Source: Solea solea
Lineage: Eukaryota; Chordata; Actinopteri; Pleuronectiformes; Soleidae
NCBI RefSeq assembly: GCF_958295425.1
Contig: NC_081145.1
Location: 14,165,443 to 14,229,442, forward strand
DNA: 64,000 nt
Direction: 5' to 3'
Part shown: piece after piece, positions 36,075 to 50,149 of the stretch
How positions within the stretch are numbered: the first letter of the stretch is position 1
How the letters are laid out: the number at the start of each line of letters is the position of its first letter
Translations under genes and position numbers: made by a program
The notes under the pieces: generated by a model
Told to the model about the DNA's origin: nothing
Databases searched by the model: none
Seen by the model: only the letters and a program-made list of their open reading frames with translations

Positions 36075-39052
36075 CTATACTTTAACCATGTTGTTACTAT
36101 GTTACTGTAATGCTGCGGCTACTGTAGCTTCAAACAGAGATAATGGACTGGCTTTAAAGGTCTTGTGAGCTCATTTTCTTTTCACCCCCACACGCACCGA
36201 GGTTTTCATGTTCAGGCCTGTAATCTTCAGACGCAGCCAATCCTGCCTTGCTCGAGGAAATCTATCAGATTTTGTGCAACACTTGTGGAGCAACAAGGCG
36301 TTCTATTCCTTTTTTTCCCCCATATACTTCCTGATCTCAAAAGCCAGTTTATGGTAGTATACGGTAATCTAGAATGCTGCAGCTGCTCAGTGGGTTCAAA
36401 CACGTTCCAATGAGCCAGTGGTTACGACCTTAAAACACTGACAAGGCTGCTTTTTCAAAAACAGGAAATTCCCAGTACAGATATGTTCAAACCATCCTGT
36501 CAGTCAGGTTTTATCAACCATTTGATAACTGTTCCTGGATGCAAGAGGAAGTTTATATGATTATGAAACGAGTCTGTGAAATGACAAAGAAGTTGTTTAC
36601 TTGTATGCAACTTAACAGAGTTGGTGTCACGATGTGTCCATGACGGAAACAACATGTCATCTGCATTCTGCCATGAGCAGGAGCAGATTCACTCATGTCA
36701 AGAGAAGATGCTCTTTCTCCGAATGACAGCAGGCAAAAAATCCAGGGTGTTATCTTTGGGATTCATGTCGCGAAAACACCGGTGTGAGGCTTCAGCAACA
36801 CAGGTCTTTTCCCTGTGTGAAATATGAGCTGATGACGGCAGGATGCTGGCAGTAATAGAGGGTGTGGGGTGGGGGGTGGGTTGAAGCAGTGGTGGTAAAA
36901 GGGGCAGCTGTACAAGTCTTGAAACCCAAATTCAGCAGTTTCCTGACAGCCTTATAAGGTCAGCCATGGTAGGCATTTCCAGTATCCATCCACTGACGAC
37001 TCACCCATGGATGGGAGGAGGGGAGGGGGGGTGATGAGGCTTTGACACGCGGAAATGATAAAAACGAGGCAGAGTCTGTGTTTTCTTCTCTGTTTTTCTT
37101 TTTTTTTGCGTGTTCTATTTGTGAGCTTGTATTGATCCTATCTGCCACATGTGAGCAGGACATGTGAGCTGTGCGACACAGAGCCATTAATCAGTAGCTG
37201 TGCTACTTTTTGTGACCTAAAGCTTTGTATTGTAAAGAGTCTCAGTGAGTTGTTGCCTGTAAACTGACTCTACAACGGCGATGAATAATGCAGCCGAGAC
37301 AGTGGAGCATGTGTTATCTTCTCTTTAACGAGTTGTAAATTCTTAAGTTTCTATTATCGCGCATCAATATTAATGCAAGCATAATACGACCCCCTTACTG
37401 TTGTTGCACTTTTGTAATGCCAGTGAGATTGTGATACAGATGAAGTCCTGCTTCACCATGTTCCCATACGCAAGTTCTCCCACCTCTTTGTCCAGCACAC
37501 AGCCACATATTTGAAAACGCAGTGTACAGTAGATACAGTTGGATTCCAATCTGTCTGTGGGAGATATTTCCATGTGACCACATGAGGATTGGAATGCAGA
37601 GAAATCTTATCTGGTTTTCAGACGCATGAAGTGACAAGTGTTAACACCTCTGAACCTGAGATGTCTGTGCAGAACTCCCTGTTAAATATGGGAATACTTT
37701 ATCACCATGCAGGGATGATTCAGTCTCTGTGCTTCTGTGTGATCTCACACCTGCTGTGGTAGGTGTGAGCCATGCCCTCAGGGTCCTGCACATTCTATTT
37801 AATAATGTACAGTAGCCTGTGCTTTGGTCTATTACTCTGTATGTTTCAGGAGCAGGAGTCAGTATTATAAGCCAAAGTCTTTTTTTATTCATGTAAAATC
37901 TAGGGAACTCACAAGTAAAAGTACATAGATTAAGAGAAATTAAAACGAGCTGTCCATACCTGAGGCACTGCAGACGGCCACATACACACACGGTGTTATA
38001 ATAGTATAATAGCAGTATTATGGTGGCCTCCACCAACCAAGGCCCTTGCCTAAGGTTCATATGAAAACCAAAGATGTTTAATTGTCAAGCCATTATATAT
38101 GGGTAGTATATTCAATCTCTACCCGTAACTGCTCCACAATATCTCATTTTCAAATGATACACAGCAGAGACAACTGAGACGAGGAGACATGATGCAGTCC
38201 AGCATCCTTCCTCCAGGGCAGCGGGACAGAGACAGCTTGAGGACGCAGAGATTCCAGGGAGACGGTGAGACATTGTTTGTGTCTGTCACAACATGATCAC
38301 CAAAAAGCCAACATAAACGGGGAGAAATAGACATGGCTTAGGAAATGCCTAACAGATGGAGGTTTGACTCATTGATTCATTGTTGGCAGTCTTTTCCCAC
38401 GCTGGAAAACCATATCAAGATTTCATTACAGTTTTAAATGCAAACCTTGCTTATATAGCTCAGTATTAATCCTCTTTCAGCTAGATTTGACATACATCCT
38501 GTTAAAACGAGGATACCATATCTACAACAGTATATTTAACACTACATTACATTGCACGCAGGTTAGGTACCGTATGGCGAGGTAAATGCAACCATCATTT
38601 TGCTTTTATTTTATATTAAGATGCCCCAGGATGTGTTATTGACAGGCAAAGTCCAGTTGTTGTTGTTTTTTTTACAACAATATATATTTGTGCGCACATT
38701 TCGTCCTCTTTCTTTTGTGATACTTTCTGTACTATCTAATAATTCCAAATTTGATTTCCCTGTGGTTCTCCTCTAACTTGTTTTGGCCCGAGGCAAACAT
38801 GAAATAGGAGGCAAGAGCACACAGAAGTGGGGCTACTGCTCCCCTGTGAGACAGAGGACGGGTCTATTTGTGGAGCTATTTCTGTGTCTGTCAGCCGGAG
38901 CGTCAACACGGGCCACAGAGCTGCGGCCCGGAGAGCATGTGAAGGAGTAACTGGAGCACTAAAGCTAGTGAAGGTGCTTCGTGGCTCGGCTTCAGGCTAC
39001 GACAGAATCAGAGCTTGCCGCCGTGATATTGTACAACATGGGTAGGTTGGCT

Positions 39053-39075
39053 CCCCCCCCCCCCCCCCCCCCCCC
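39053..39075. repeat. Poly-C tract, 23 nt
   Basis: Uninterrupted C run. A second C-rich tract lies at 59385-59406. Such runs can form G-quadruplex or i-motif structures and are prone to length error. Confidence 0.95.
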
Positions 39076-41454
39076 GCATGTGACCAGGTAATGAGACACA
39101 CCGACCACAAGGTTTCTTCCAGGTTGCCTGCTCAAATGGTCACAGTCTGCAGGGGGTGTAGGAGGACAGCCAGCTGCCTCTGACGTGAGCATGGATCACT
39201 GCTGAATGAGGCATGTGAGTCACAGCATGGGCACATGTGTGCGTGCGTCTCACAATGACAGGCTTTCAACTCCTGTTTATTTGCATAATAATGTTTCTAA
39301 GCTAGGGGAACAAGAGGAAAACAGCAAACAGGCCAATCTTCAACTTTGTGTGCCACGGGCAGCAAAGGTGGATCACCTCTGATTTCCTTGTATACGCGAC
39401 AAAATGAAGAAGCCTTGATCTGAATGCATGCATGCTTACTTTTATGGGAGTTTGCTAACAAACAAACTGTCCCTGCCTTGTCATTAACCCCGTCATCTTC
39501 AGCGGCAAAAGACATGTTGTGATCCTATACTCTTTAAATAATACGATGAAAATAGATTTCCTACGTTTAAAATATCACATTTAATATACGCTGAGTGTTT
39601 GGTCAGTGACGTGATTCTCTCAGTCTTAAAGGAGTCTGAAAGTAATACCCTTTATCTAACCAGGAGCCATGAGTCCACAAAGAGGTGGTCCTCTCTGCTG
39701 AGGTCATCTTAGGGTGAGCAGAGAGATGACATCACTGAAAGCAACTTTCGGGAAAATGTGACAATAAATAGTCTCCACATGGCTTTTTTCTCACAGACAT
39801 AGAGTGTGTGTACGTGATTGTCCTGCCTGCATTCCAGATCTGTCACATATTGAAAATGCACGGTGCAACAACAACAACCACACACTGATGTGCAGATTAA
39901 GTCCTGTATAAGGAAAGAATAGACAAACATTCCACTTGCAAGACTGCAACAACTGGTATCTGCAACTGCTGAACGATTAAAAAGTGCAATTAAAGGAATT
40001 GGTGATGGGATCCAGCGGAAAAGCTCTGTTTCAGCTTGTTTTCAGTGTGGTGCAGGTATTCATTTATATTTAACACGTTTTAACAAGTGTAAAGATTGTG
40101 TTTAAATGTGTCCAAACTTTTATAGACATGGGCTTTATATTTTGTTAGGCTACATGTCGTCACTGGACTGCACTGCACATGCACCTGAGCTGACGTACAG
40201 TGTTTCACAGTGAACCTTGTGTCCTCTGACCTCGCTCACAGGATTCCCTGCGTCACATATGGCTCCGGTGTGACATTTTAGCCGGATCTCCATGAATGTT
40301 TGAGAAAATGTATTCTCTGACAGGTCAAGCGAGACCTCACATTTCATACCTCTTGTGTCCTGTTACATTCTGACTCAATAGGCAGTGTCAAAGGTCAGGT
40401 CAGGTGTGGTAAAATTAGACAGAAGGTCTTTGTTCCCAGTACCTTTCCTGCTCAAGTGACTGAAAACTTTCCTATCAAATTTCAAAAAACGGCATTTCCT
40501 TGTGGGTTGACTGTATTCACGTCATGTGACTTGTAGTACAATTTGTTCTGAATGTTTTTTTGTTTTTGTTTTTTTTAATCGGGTTATGTAAGAGCTGTAA
40601 TGTTCCAATTGTGTCACAAAATTAATTCAGGCTTGTATGGTTGATATGGCTGCAAGGAAAACAGAAGAACAAGTCCAACAACAACCTGCAGTGAATCAGA
40701 GGTTGAGTTGGTGATTTAAAACGTGTGAAGTGACAGTTACAGCTGAAACAAGAAATGTCACTTTTTTCCCACAGTTAAAAATTCAACTCATACAATACAC
40801 GTCCCTCGTCCCGGAGTAACCTCTGGGATTCCATTAGCTCGCTCACAGATCTTACATTATTGGAGCAGATAACACTGACACAACACCGTACATGTAGTAG
40901 TCTCTTTAATGGTGGATGGAGATGTGTGTCGTTTTGCATTATCTTTAAGAGACACCTAGTAAACATGGGTATTTAAAGTGCACTGGAACATTTTCCTTTC
41001 ACTTTATTGCATAAACCCTGACTGCCTCACACAGGCAGCTCCTGAGGACAAGGACAAATGAAAGGTCACCAGTAAGTGTGCATTCACTTCACTTCTCGAG
41101 TGTTTCCTTATCAGGTGCAAGAGAAAAAACTGTTGAGAGACACAAGCGTCATTTGTCATTTTGGGTCCAGCTGGTAATGTGTGGCTCTGCTTCCTGCTTC
41201 CTGCTTCCCTCTCTCAGCTGTTGAATCTCATTACTCTTCTTACATCAGTTACGTTGACCCCTCCACTATAACATACATCTGTAAATGAGATGCAGCGGAA
41301 ATTGGATTACATCGTTGCCGGTTCGTTAATTAATTTGTGTAAGGTGGAAAGCGGCGCTTCCAAATCAAAATTTCCATTCATAAATATGCACTAATCCACT
41401 CATTTGCTTCTTGTAAAGAAATCTTGGACACTAATGCAAACACACTTATATACA

Positions 41455-41530
41455 GATAGATAGATAGATAGATAGATAGATACTTTATTCATCTCACAGA
41501 GAAATTCACAATTGACCGCAGTGTTACAGG
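41455..41530. repeat. (GATA)n with adjoining retroelement-end-like sequence
   Basis: Seven GATA units run directly into tactttattcatctcacaga and gaaattcac, matching the recurrent teleost '(GATA)n ctttattgatccc..gggaaattca' pattern. A related block without the GATA run is in the fbxl22 intron at about 27895. Confidence 0.65.
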
Positions 41531-43566
41531 CAGCAGGTACGCACACAAAACTACACAAACCCACTGACCTGGTGAAAGGACATCCCCCCGCCTCTCTTTC
41601 CTAAGACATACCAGCTCCTAGGCTCAGCCATCTGTGACACTGTGAACCTACTGACCCTGTGGAAAAGCAGACGTGTAAATTAGCCCGAAACCTTTTCTGA
41701 GGATCAGATGTCAAACTCATGTGCTTCTCTTTGTTTTGAGGCCATTTCCCTCAAGTTCACACCCCTTTACCAACATGCACGAGTGTCTGACAGGTTCAGA
41801 ACTAAAATTAACCAGATTTTTCCCATTGCATCATGTGTCCTCCTTACGCAATAATGTGTCTCCCTGTCTCTGCTCCCTGATTGAGAGTTATTTAAATATG
41901 CATACCCACATAAAAGAGTTTTGCATTGCTATTACCAAAACACACTGTATATTGTCTGCATATATTAATGACTGGAGGAACTGAGAAGCTTCATCTGATG
42001 AAATAACCCACAGTCTCACTACATGGACACATCTTATTGAATAAATTAAAAGAATATAGGCGTAGCTCGGGTGTGAATTCTAAGTTCAAGGAGATTCACA
42101 TGAACAAAGAAAAATGCATTAATGAAAACAATTGTACTGCACGGGAACAGAAAGCCTTGAGGCGTGCAGCAAAAGAACAAAAAGCTGTAATGATCAGTGT
42201 CCTTGAGTGGTTCAATTTGTGCCAATACACAATTAGCTGCGTGACCATTAAACTGTTAAACCAGGGTCAGAGCTGAGCTCCGGCTGATGTTGCCCGAATT
42301 CAGAAAGTTCATGGGCCGTGGGGAAGGTTTTGAAGCAAAATATGGTAACAGCAACTTTGTCCTGACTGCGAGGTTTGTGCCCAGAGAGCAGCCCCCCCAT
42401 CCCCCCAAATCCCTCTCCCCCCATCACCACTACTCTTTAGGCTGCTGGCAGATTCATTTGTGCTTGACCTAGTTAATGTCTCTGGAGAGACGGAGGAGTA
42501 AACACACGCAACTGCTCGTTTTCCAGAAAACGTGGAATTTTCCACACTTCACCCGCCCAGTTCACAGGCCGGGCCAGTGTCCACAGACAGAAGACTGAAG
42601 CGCTGCAGGGGAAAATCCCAAACATTTGACCATTTCATATGCCTGATATTCAGTCATTAAATTGCTTTTTTTGCCTGTAGTTTCAAAATATTCTATTCGG
42701 GTGACATTGGAATGTTACAATTGTCTAAATCTTAAAAATACATTGAAAAAGCTGACATCCGTTTTTTTTTTGTGGATGCCTCGGTCTGGATCTAAATCCA
42801 TGAACACAGCATGTGTGAGCCAGCATGCCATACCATAATAACAATACTATAAAAATGAAGCTAAACAGCATTTAAACAATATTTTCAACCTATACTGGCA
42901 ATTTATTTTTCTTCAAAATGTCACAAGAAGACTGCATATGCAGGACACACACTGTCACAATGGTCGAGACCCGAGTTTTGACAGGTGGACACCTGCACAA
43001 ATGTAATTGTTGCTCAATGGATTGTGCAGATTGGCTCACAGGAACATTTGATTAGAGCAAAACCTTCCACAATGTTACCAGTTATGTCAAAATATCAAAA
43101 TATCCGTACTGTCTGTAGAGGACTTGATAGTTTGTAAGTGCACATAATACAAATGGCAAATACATGATCTGGTAAACTACAGCAGTATTTGGCCACAGTG
43201 CTCACAGTTTTATACTAAAGGTAAACAAACTAAAACATTGCACCTCAGGACTGAAACTGAAATCTGACAGTGACAGAAAAAAATATCACCTCATTATCAT
43301 GTTCGCTGTGATGTCAGTGGCAGTTTAAAATTGCTGTCTGGATCTTCCAGCACTTGTTCATAGCTGTGACTTTTTCCTGAAGCACAGGGGGGAAAAAAAG
43401 AGGGGGGAAAAAAAACATGTTAATTCTCATAATCGGCCACGTGCTGTCTTCATGTCATGGCAGAGAAACACATAACCAATATGTGAAACATGAAGTCCTT
43501 TTTTAAAATACCTAAAAAAAACAACAACTCAAATTAGGATTCAGTGAAACATGATGTGGAGAAGTG

Positions 43567-43597
43567 ACGATGATGATGATGATGATGATGACGATGA
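43567..43597. repeat. (GAT)n microsatellite
   Basis: Ten GAT/GAC triplets, about 100 bp upstream of the promoter-like segment at 43.7 kb. Confidence 0.9.
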
Positions 43598-43694
43598 CGC
43601 TGGTGCACATGTGAGTACTTACGGGTAAAGAACTGATGACATAAGGGACAGATGGGCGGGCGAAAAGGCTGAGGTGATTGACTCGAGGAATTAG

Positions 43695-43912
43695 CGGAAG
43701 GAGTATAAATACAGTATGTACTGAGCGTAGAGTGACGGGAGGTATGTCTGTGTGAGTGTGAGAGAAAAACGTTGCTGGGGGCAGAGGCGTGAGAGAGACA
43801 ATGAGAGACAGACAGAGAGAGCGCGAGGGAGAGAGAGAGAGAGAGAGAGAGAGTCACGTGTATTCCAGAATAAGCACAGAGCTGCACCAGGGCGATGCAG
43901 CAGCAGCAGCAG
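43695..43912 (+). promoter_or_regulatory. Promoter-like segment with TATA box, GA tract, E-box and splice donor
   Basis: A TATAAATA box lies near 43703. About 110 bp on comes a (GA)n run (43828-43853), immediately followed by a CACGTG E-box (43855-43860). Then an ATG opens a short CAG-repeat reading frame that runs into a donor (gca/gtaagt) near 43911. This is the layout of a first exon, but I find no second exon with convincing coding content before ciart. It could be an upstream promoter of ciart, a lncRNA start, or chance. Confidence 0.3.
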
Positions 43913-44879
43913 TAAGTCAGACCCTCATTTCCTCAGGTTCCTCATGCTCCTTCCACATGTACTTTCTGCAGCAACCACACGTTGACACCTGTCCTCCTCC
44001 GCCGCCTTATCTCACTTCACTCCTCCAAGCTTCTCTCACTCTGCATCTCTCGCTTTTGAGAATCAGCCGCCTTGTGCACCCTGTCACCGCGGACCTGAAC
44101 CATGCTGTGTGCAATCATTCGCCAGTGAATGTTTCTGACAAGACTTCATCCCTGCACACGACACTGTGAACGTGCAGTGTGTGTTGTCGACATTTGAAGT
44201 CCATTATATATGCACTGCCTCATTTCAGCTCATGCATAAAAAGAGGTGCATTAGTACAGGGTGCAGCCGTCAATTTAAGTGCCATCTTGATGTGTCTGTT
44301 GCAAAGGAGGTAATGCAGGAGAAGCAAGCTCCTCTCTGGCCTTTGTTGATCAGCAATGAATAAGATGCCAGGTAGTTCTTTGAAAAGGTTGGGATGACAG
44401 CCAAAGAAAAGAACTGTAACCTTAATGTGGGCCTCACAAGGTTATGCAAGTGCAGTGCAATAAAATACAAAAAAAAAAAATCCATGACGCTCTTGTTAAA
44501 GCTTTTCCGTGTTGGTATGGAAAGCAGAAACCTCACACCTGGGCTGTGACCAAGGACACGTGCTACCCACAAACAAACTCCGCGACTGAAGATCTGTTCC
44601 GAGTGGAAATCTCTGAGTTCTGACTCTTCAGCTGCACCGTGACATAGACTGTGATCCACCTCATAGCTCACATGACTAATATTATTTATGACATTCAACA
44701 ACTATCACTGGCTTTTTATTATAGATGACATGATTAAGACGTAAGTAAGAAAGATAACAATAAAATGCACTTGCATTACTACACAATTAAAGCTTTTTAC
44801 ATAGAAATAATGATTTCAAAAACAATCAACAACTAAAAAACAAACAAACAAGTAGCTGGGTATAAAGCCCCTTTTCATG

Positions 44880-45000
44880 CCTTGCCTCGGCACGGCGCGG
44901 TTATTTTGCATTTCCATTGGCGATAGTACGGGCTATAGGCCGATGTATGTGTCTGAGGTGCACAACAACTGTCTTTACCAATTAAAACGCCACAAACCTT
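44880..45000. repeat. Dispersed repeat fragment (ctcggcacggcgcgg type)
   Basis: The stretch cccttttcatgccttgcctc, ggcacggcgcggttattttg and tttccattggcgatagtacg resembles a recurrent teleost non-autonomous element. The reverse end of a similar element (agtaccattgttaatggaaa, then agtagagccgagcc) is seen near 50710-50765. Confidence 0.5.
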
Positions 45001-45434
45001 CTGTCGTGCAGCAAGAGCAGGCCTCTGATGAAGTGTCAGGTCAAAAGTAGCTATTAACTAACTATGATCATCTGCTCCTCTCTGAGTGAGGTTGGACGGC
45101 TCACTCAGAGAAAATTATCGGCCCATATCACACCACTTCTAGATACCATCTCGCGCTGAAACACCCACATAATGATCCCATAAAAGTGCGAGCAGAGGGA
45201 GCGTGGGTAGTTCTACATTGGACATAGAATTGGCAGCCAGCCTGTTGTCAGCCATCTCATCAGCTCTCCACATGAAGACCCACACCCAGACTTGGTCAGT
45301 CTACCAAGAAAATCTAGCAGGAGGTCTACATCATGTCTCCATGTTAGGACCATCAAATTATCTATTTCACACCATGTGATTACAATTCATGGAAGAATCA
45401 ATATTTGAAGCTACAGCGTGTAACACGTTAATAA

Positions 45435-45860
45435 TATTTGTTATTGTTGATATTTAGTGGTGTAATGGAATGTACTGAAGTACAACATTCATCTGTACTT
45501 TACTTTGTTATTTCTATTTCTAGCAACTTTTACTCTTACTCCACTACATTTCCTCTAACTCTCTTTGTTACTCGTTACTACCAAATTAAATCAGAAGAAG
45601 AAGTGTTGGTATTTATATTGTCTGTATTTATAAAGAGTAATTTTTTTCACTTTTCACTGAACCTCATTCACACTCTGCAGCATAGGGTTGTGTCTTGAAG
45701 TACATTTTATATCAGAAAATTACGTTTGCTACTTAAGTACAGTAAATGTACTATACATACTGTATACTTTAAGACTTTTACTGAAGTGTTATTATAAAAA
45801 AAAAATGACTTGTAAGACACTTGTACTTTTACTCAAGCATTCCTTTTATGTACTTTACAC
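45435..45860. repeat. Dispersed repeat rich in 'tactttta' motifs
   Basis: Dense runs such as actgaagtacaac, tactttactttg, cttttactcttactccac and acttgtacttttactcaag mark a widespread, very AT-rich fish repeat. Related fragments lie at about 47225-47375 and 49810-49960 in the same gene-poor block. Confidence 0.6.
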
Positions 45861-47056
45861 AAGACTGTTGATATTATTCTACCTCTGTGTGGTTTTTGTA
45901 TGTTGCCTCATTCATCTGCAAACAGGCCTGACTGAGGGATCATTTGTGTATATACACTGTCAGTGCTGCAGGGGCAGGTGAAAGAAACCTTAACCCCATC
46001 AAATTGCTGAATGGCTGGGGTTTTTTGAGCAGTGAAATTCACTTCTAAAACCTGTGTTTTCAGTCATACTCCAACCTGTTTGGAGCTGTCTCGCTTTACT
46101 AGCGCAATGTCGCTATCTCCTCTATCTGTATTGACATAAATCAAATCTGTGCAGCACGGGAATATCGTTAAATCCATTAAGGCTTGATCAGCATTGAGTG
46201 AACTCATTTGACACTGGTTTGAATGTAACAAGAGTGGACCTACCAGTTCTCTCTTATCCAACCTTCACAATAAGATGACATTACACCTAACTCAGAATGT
46301 TACATCACATGAAAACAACATGTTTACTGACAAAAAAAAAGAAGCTTTAACAATGGTGGATCACATCAGAGAACAGTCTGTGCAAACTGACCAAAGTTCC
46401 AGCTCAGTGAAGGAATTGTTCAATGTGCTGCGAAGGCAACGCTCGGGGTGAGCTCACAGTCCTCTGCATCACGCTTTAGCCCTCCTCATCTGTGTGTGAT
46501 GGAGCACTTACATAACCCAGTTAAAATATACCCCAGTCACATGTAACGTTCAGCCCTGCAGATAGATGTCCCACTGTTGCTCGAGCTGCTCTGGCAGCCA
46601 TTCAAACATTAGAGTATCTACACACACACACACTCACACATGCAAAGAGAGGGAAAGAGGGAGATGGAGAGAAAAAGAGACAAAGAGACAGAGGGAGTTT
46701 TACTGCCAGACACTCAACTTCCTGCATGTGAACTACAGTGTCTGCGTGGAAAATGGTCAGAGTGCTTTCTCTCCCACTAAAGCGCATGTGACTGACAGAA
46801 ACTGCCTGGACAGGAGAGAAACCACAGAAGGGGGAGTGAAAAAGTGCATGTCATTATGCCCGGAAGTCCAGCCTTTTAAAGTTACCCCCCAAAAAAAAGA
46901 AAAGAAAACCCACCCAGTATAACCTCTGCTCTGACTGCATAACCTCCAACACCAGTTCTAAATGCTATTGGCTGAGCCTTACCACACACAACTGGCACTG
47001 ATACACTGCTGCTGCTGCTGCATGCCCACACTACGTGCAGTCACATTATCAGTCAC

Positions 47057-47057
<1 letters not shown>

Positions 47058-47101
<44 letters not shown>

Positions 47102-47116
47102 GATAGATAGATAGAT
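47058..47116. repeat. (GATA)n microsatellite
   Basis: About 15 GATA units with one aaat interruption. Another GATA run lies at 47389-47423. Confidence 0.95.
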
Positions 47117-48018
47117 TTTGACTGATACATTAAGTGTGTACATATTTTATCAGCAGTTTAATTTGTAAGGGTTTGCCTTTAATTAAAAACAATTCATGTG
47201 AGATTTTTGCACGACACAAGAAATAACCCTAACCTTGTTAAAAAAGTAACTAAGTAACTTTTAACCTGAGTACATTTTAAACAAGCTACTTTCTTACTTT
47301 AACTTAAGTTAAACCACTGCTTTCACTTGGACTCAAGTAAAATGTTATCAAAATAGTGGTACTTTTACTTGAGTAGAATATGTCGGTCGATAGATAGATA
47401 GATAGATACAGTAGATAGATAATACTGTACGCATTAAGGTTTTAATCCTTATCCACGACCTTGAAGATCTTACAGGAAAAGTTATGTAACAGTGTGATTA
47501 CACAGCTATGAATCACCACATGGACTTAATATTTTGCAACGGCACACGCTGCACATCCAGTCTGTGCATGTGTCTTGAAGGTCTGATCCAGCGCCGTCAC
47601 GGCTCACATGTTTGTGTTTACGTTTGTGTTCCCAGCAGCGGTTTCAGTTGCTGTTCACAGAGTTAGGAACATTCCAGTCGTTTTTCTCCTCCCTCCCAGC
47701 CCTAACCAAACCCCGTGCCTGGGTAAGCGATTCGTGGCAAACAGTGATAATGTGAATGATGGCGTGGAAAGCCTGTGTGAGTTTTTTGTCCCAATTTAGT
47801 ACCTGCACACATACACACACACACACGCACATGCACGTCACTGTAGTTCCACATTTGGGTTGAGGACAGCATACGGCCAATGGCCAGGTTACACTGAGCT
47901 GAGTCATACACACAGCTCATGCACAGTACAGGACAGCTGCTAGTAAGACAAGACACACAAACATGTTCCCCTGCCAGCAGCACCTAAACGCTCTCATATA
48001 CACACCCATATCTACTTG

Positions 48019-48021
<3 letters not shown>

Positions 48022-48049
<28 letters not shown>
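48022..48049. repeat. (AC)n microsatellite
   Basis: Fourteen AC units. A shorter interrupted AC run is at 47806-47834. Confidence 0.95.
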
Positions 48050-49289
48050 GGAGAGGACACGTTTTCTCACTGCAGTGGAAAGTCAACTGAGGCCACCAGC
48101 AAGTGTTTCACACCCCAGGGAGAGTTTTTTATTGGCCAACAGACTCTGTCTGAGAAATGAGAAACAAATTGTTGCAACGTCTTATACAACGAAATGTCCT
48201 CACAGACATGAAACCCTCGCAAGCTTTCGAAACTTTCTCAGTTTGTCGCCTGCCACTGATGTGCGCACGTGCTGCATCTTTTGTATGGGAGGGTTGGAGC
48301 AGATGCTCGGTGTGGGCCCTATAATAAAGTGGGTGTGGGTCTTTGATTTGCCTTTCATTTTTAATTTTTTTTTATGAATGAGAGCGAGAGGAAGACATGC
48401 AGCTCCTATGGGATACAGGATCAGCCAGCCTTTTTGACAAATTGAAAATCCCAGCGCTTGTTTGTGCTGCGTGACTCATCTGAGCTCCTGATGGCAGAAT
48501 GCACAAAGAGTCCAAATCCTTTGTGAGGAAATTGCTGCAGTTGTTCTTCTTGACAAATTGTAGCTCAGCTCAATGGAGTCAGATTAATGTTAATACATGG
48601 AGGTTCCCGGCGGATCACACAGTTGAATCGCCGAGACAATCTGCGGTTTACCTCAGAAAAAACACTTAAGCAGCTGTGAAAATCCGCCACTTACATAAAC
48701 ACAGCCACTGCTTTCTCTGCATTTTAAAGTGTGTGTGTCACTTCAGCTTTGAATGCAGTACTGTATGCATATGCCTGAAATATCTCTTTGATTGAACAAA
48801 AAAAAAAAGTACATGTGTGTTTCCTGTGCTTTGAAGTGGATATAATGTATCCCACAGTGACATGCAAGCCTTGGAGACAAAAAGGGGAAACAAGAAATCG
48901 CTGGGAAGCTGTAGGAAGCTCTGGGTCGTCACAGCGTCTGAGGTCACTGAAGGATGCGAGGAGCACAACAACAGGAGATGATTTGTTGAATGTTTAATTC
49001 TTTGGAGCAGCTTACAGGACAATTACAGTTTAACTTTAGTGGCCCACTGTGCTGGTGGGCACGAGACACTCACCCAGCAAAAAAATGAAAGATTAAAGCA
49101 GAAAACCACAGTCAGGACACTGGGACACATAAATCAAAAGTAGCTACGTGCACTCCTCTGTGATCACCTGACCACAACAAGCTCTTACCATCTAATTACC
49201 ATGGCACAAGCCCATTATAGAACACAGAGAAGACACTCCAAGAAGTTCCTCAGGCAGATTTGCACCCAAACAACTTATTATTATTCATA

Positions 49290-49350
49290 TTTTTTTTTTT
49301 TTTTTTTTTTTGCATGTGACGACTTCACTCTGCAAAAAAAAAAAAAAAAA
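49290..49350. repeat. Opposed poly-T and poly-A tracts
   Basis: A T run (49290-49311), a 22-nt spacer, then a run of 17 A (49334-49350). The pair is an inverted homopolymer that can fold back. The neighbouring DNA is otherwise unassigned. Confidence 0.9.
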
Positions 49351-49659
49351 GTGTTGTGTTACATTCCGTTTGTCCTCATCATGGGTTGAGGGAGAGACGG
49401 GGAGAGGAGTCTGGTTATATCTTTCGAGTGGGTGTCTCCAGAGCGCACGTGACCTTGTTTGCTATGAGAGGGTTTGTGACTCATTGGCTCCAGGCACAGG
49501 ATCCTCGTCTGACAGCGGGCTCCTAAACCCACCCTCTCAGGCAGTCAAACAAAGGTCCTGTGAGTCATGCATTTACCGTCACTATGTCCACGAAAAAAGA
49601 GCAAAAATAAAGAGACATGCTCAGTATCGGCATCACAGACAGGATTACTTATTGGGATT

Positions 49660-49744
49660 AATATATACTGTACATATGTATGTATACATATGTATATATA
49701 TGTGTATATATATATACATATGTATATATATATACATATGTATA

Positions 49745-49775
<31 letters not shown>

Positions 49776-49782
49776 GTATGTA
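49660..49782. repeat. (TA)n/(TATG)n alternating tract
   Basis: About 120 bp of almost pure purine-pyrimidine alternation: TATATA blocks joined by acatatgtat and atgtgtat. Self-complementary and likely to form cruciform or unwound DNA. Confidence 0.95.
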
Positions 49783-50149
49783 CAGACATCACAATTTGTA
49801 GAACTCTTCATTTCAGTGGTACTTTCTACTTTACTTGAATAGTTACGCTTTATGCTTCTTCATACTTCATGTGCTTCACATATCAGTGGTCAGACAGACA
49901 AGTCTAAACCTACTACTAACATTGTCAGAGGCTAATGTAACTAATTATTTGAATACTTAAAGTATCAGTATTTTAATTTTAATAAAAAAAGTAAAGATAA
50001 AATAAACCGGTTGGATGAAAATTGTGTTCATATAACGTATTAATCTTAGTTTGAATGAACTTGAAAACTAGTTTAAGAATTGACTTGAACAAACAACTTG
50101 TATGAAATCATGTTCATTTAACTTGATACAGACACATTGAATGACCTAA

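Larger units (their letters stand above)
33311..43640. other. Gene-poor intergenic block
   Basis: No conserved protein, splice-linked exon set or RNA gene is recognisable. Notable contents: a hAT MITE (35870-36074), (ATT)n at 35823-35843, a 23-nt C tract at 39053-39075, and a (GATA)n plus tttattcatctcacagagaa block at 41455-41530 that looks like the end of a retroelement. ORFs of 60-110 codons here have no protein-like features I trust. Confidence 0.5.

Noticed and set aside
44270..44701. 143-codon minus-strand ORF
   Set aside because: No domain, no signal of conserved motifs, AT-rich codons and an F-run from a poly-A tract. Not supportable as a gene.
46566..46922. 118-codon ORF with THTHTH and RER runs
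   Set aside because: Product of AC and GA microsatellites, not a gene.
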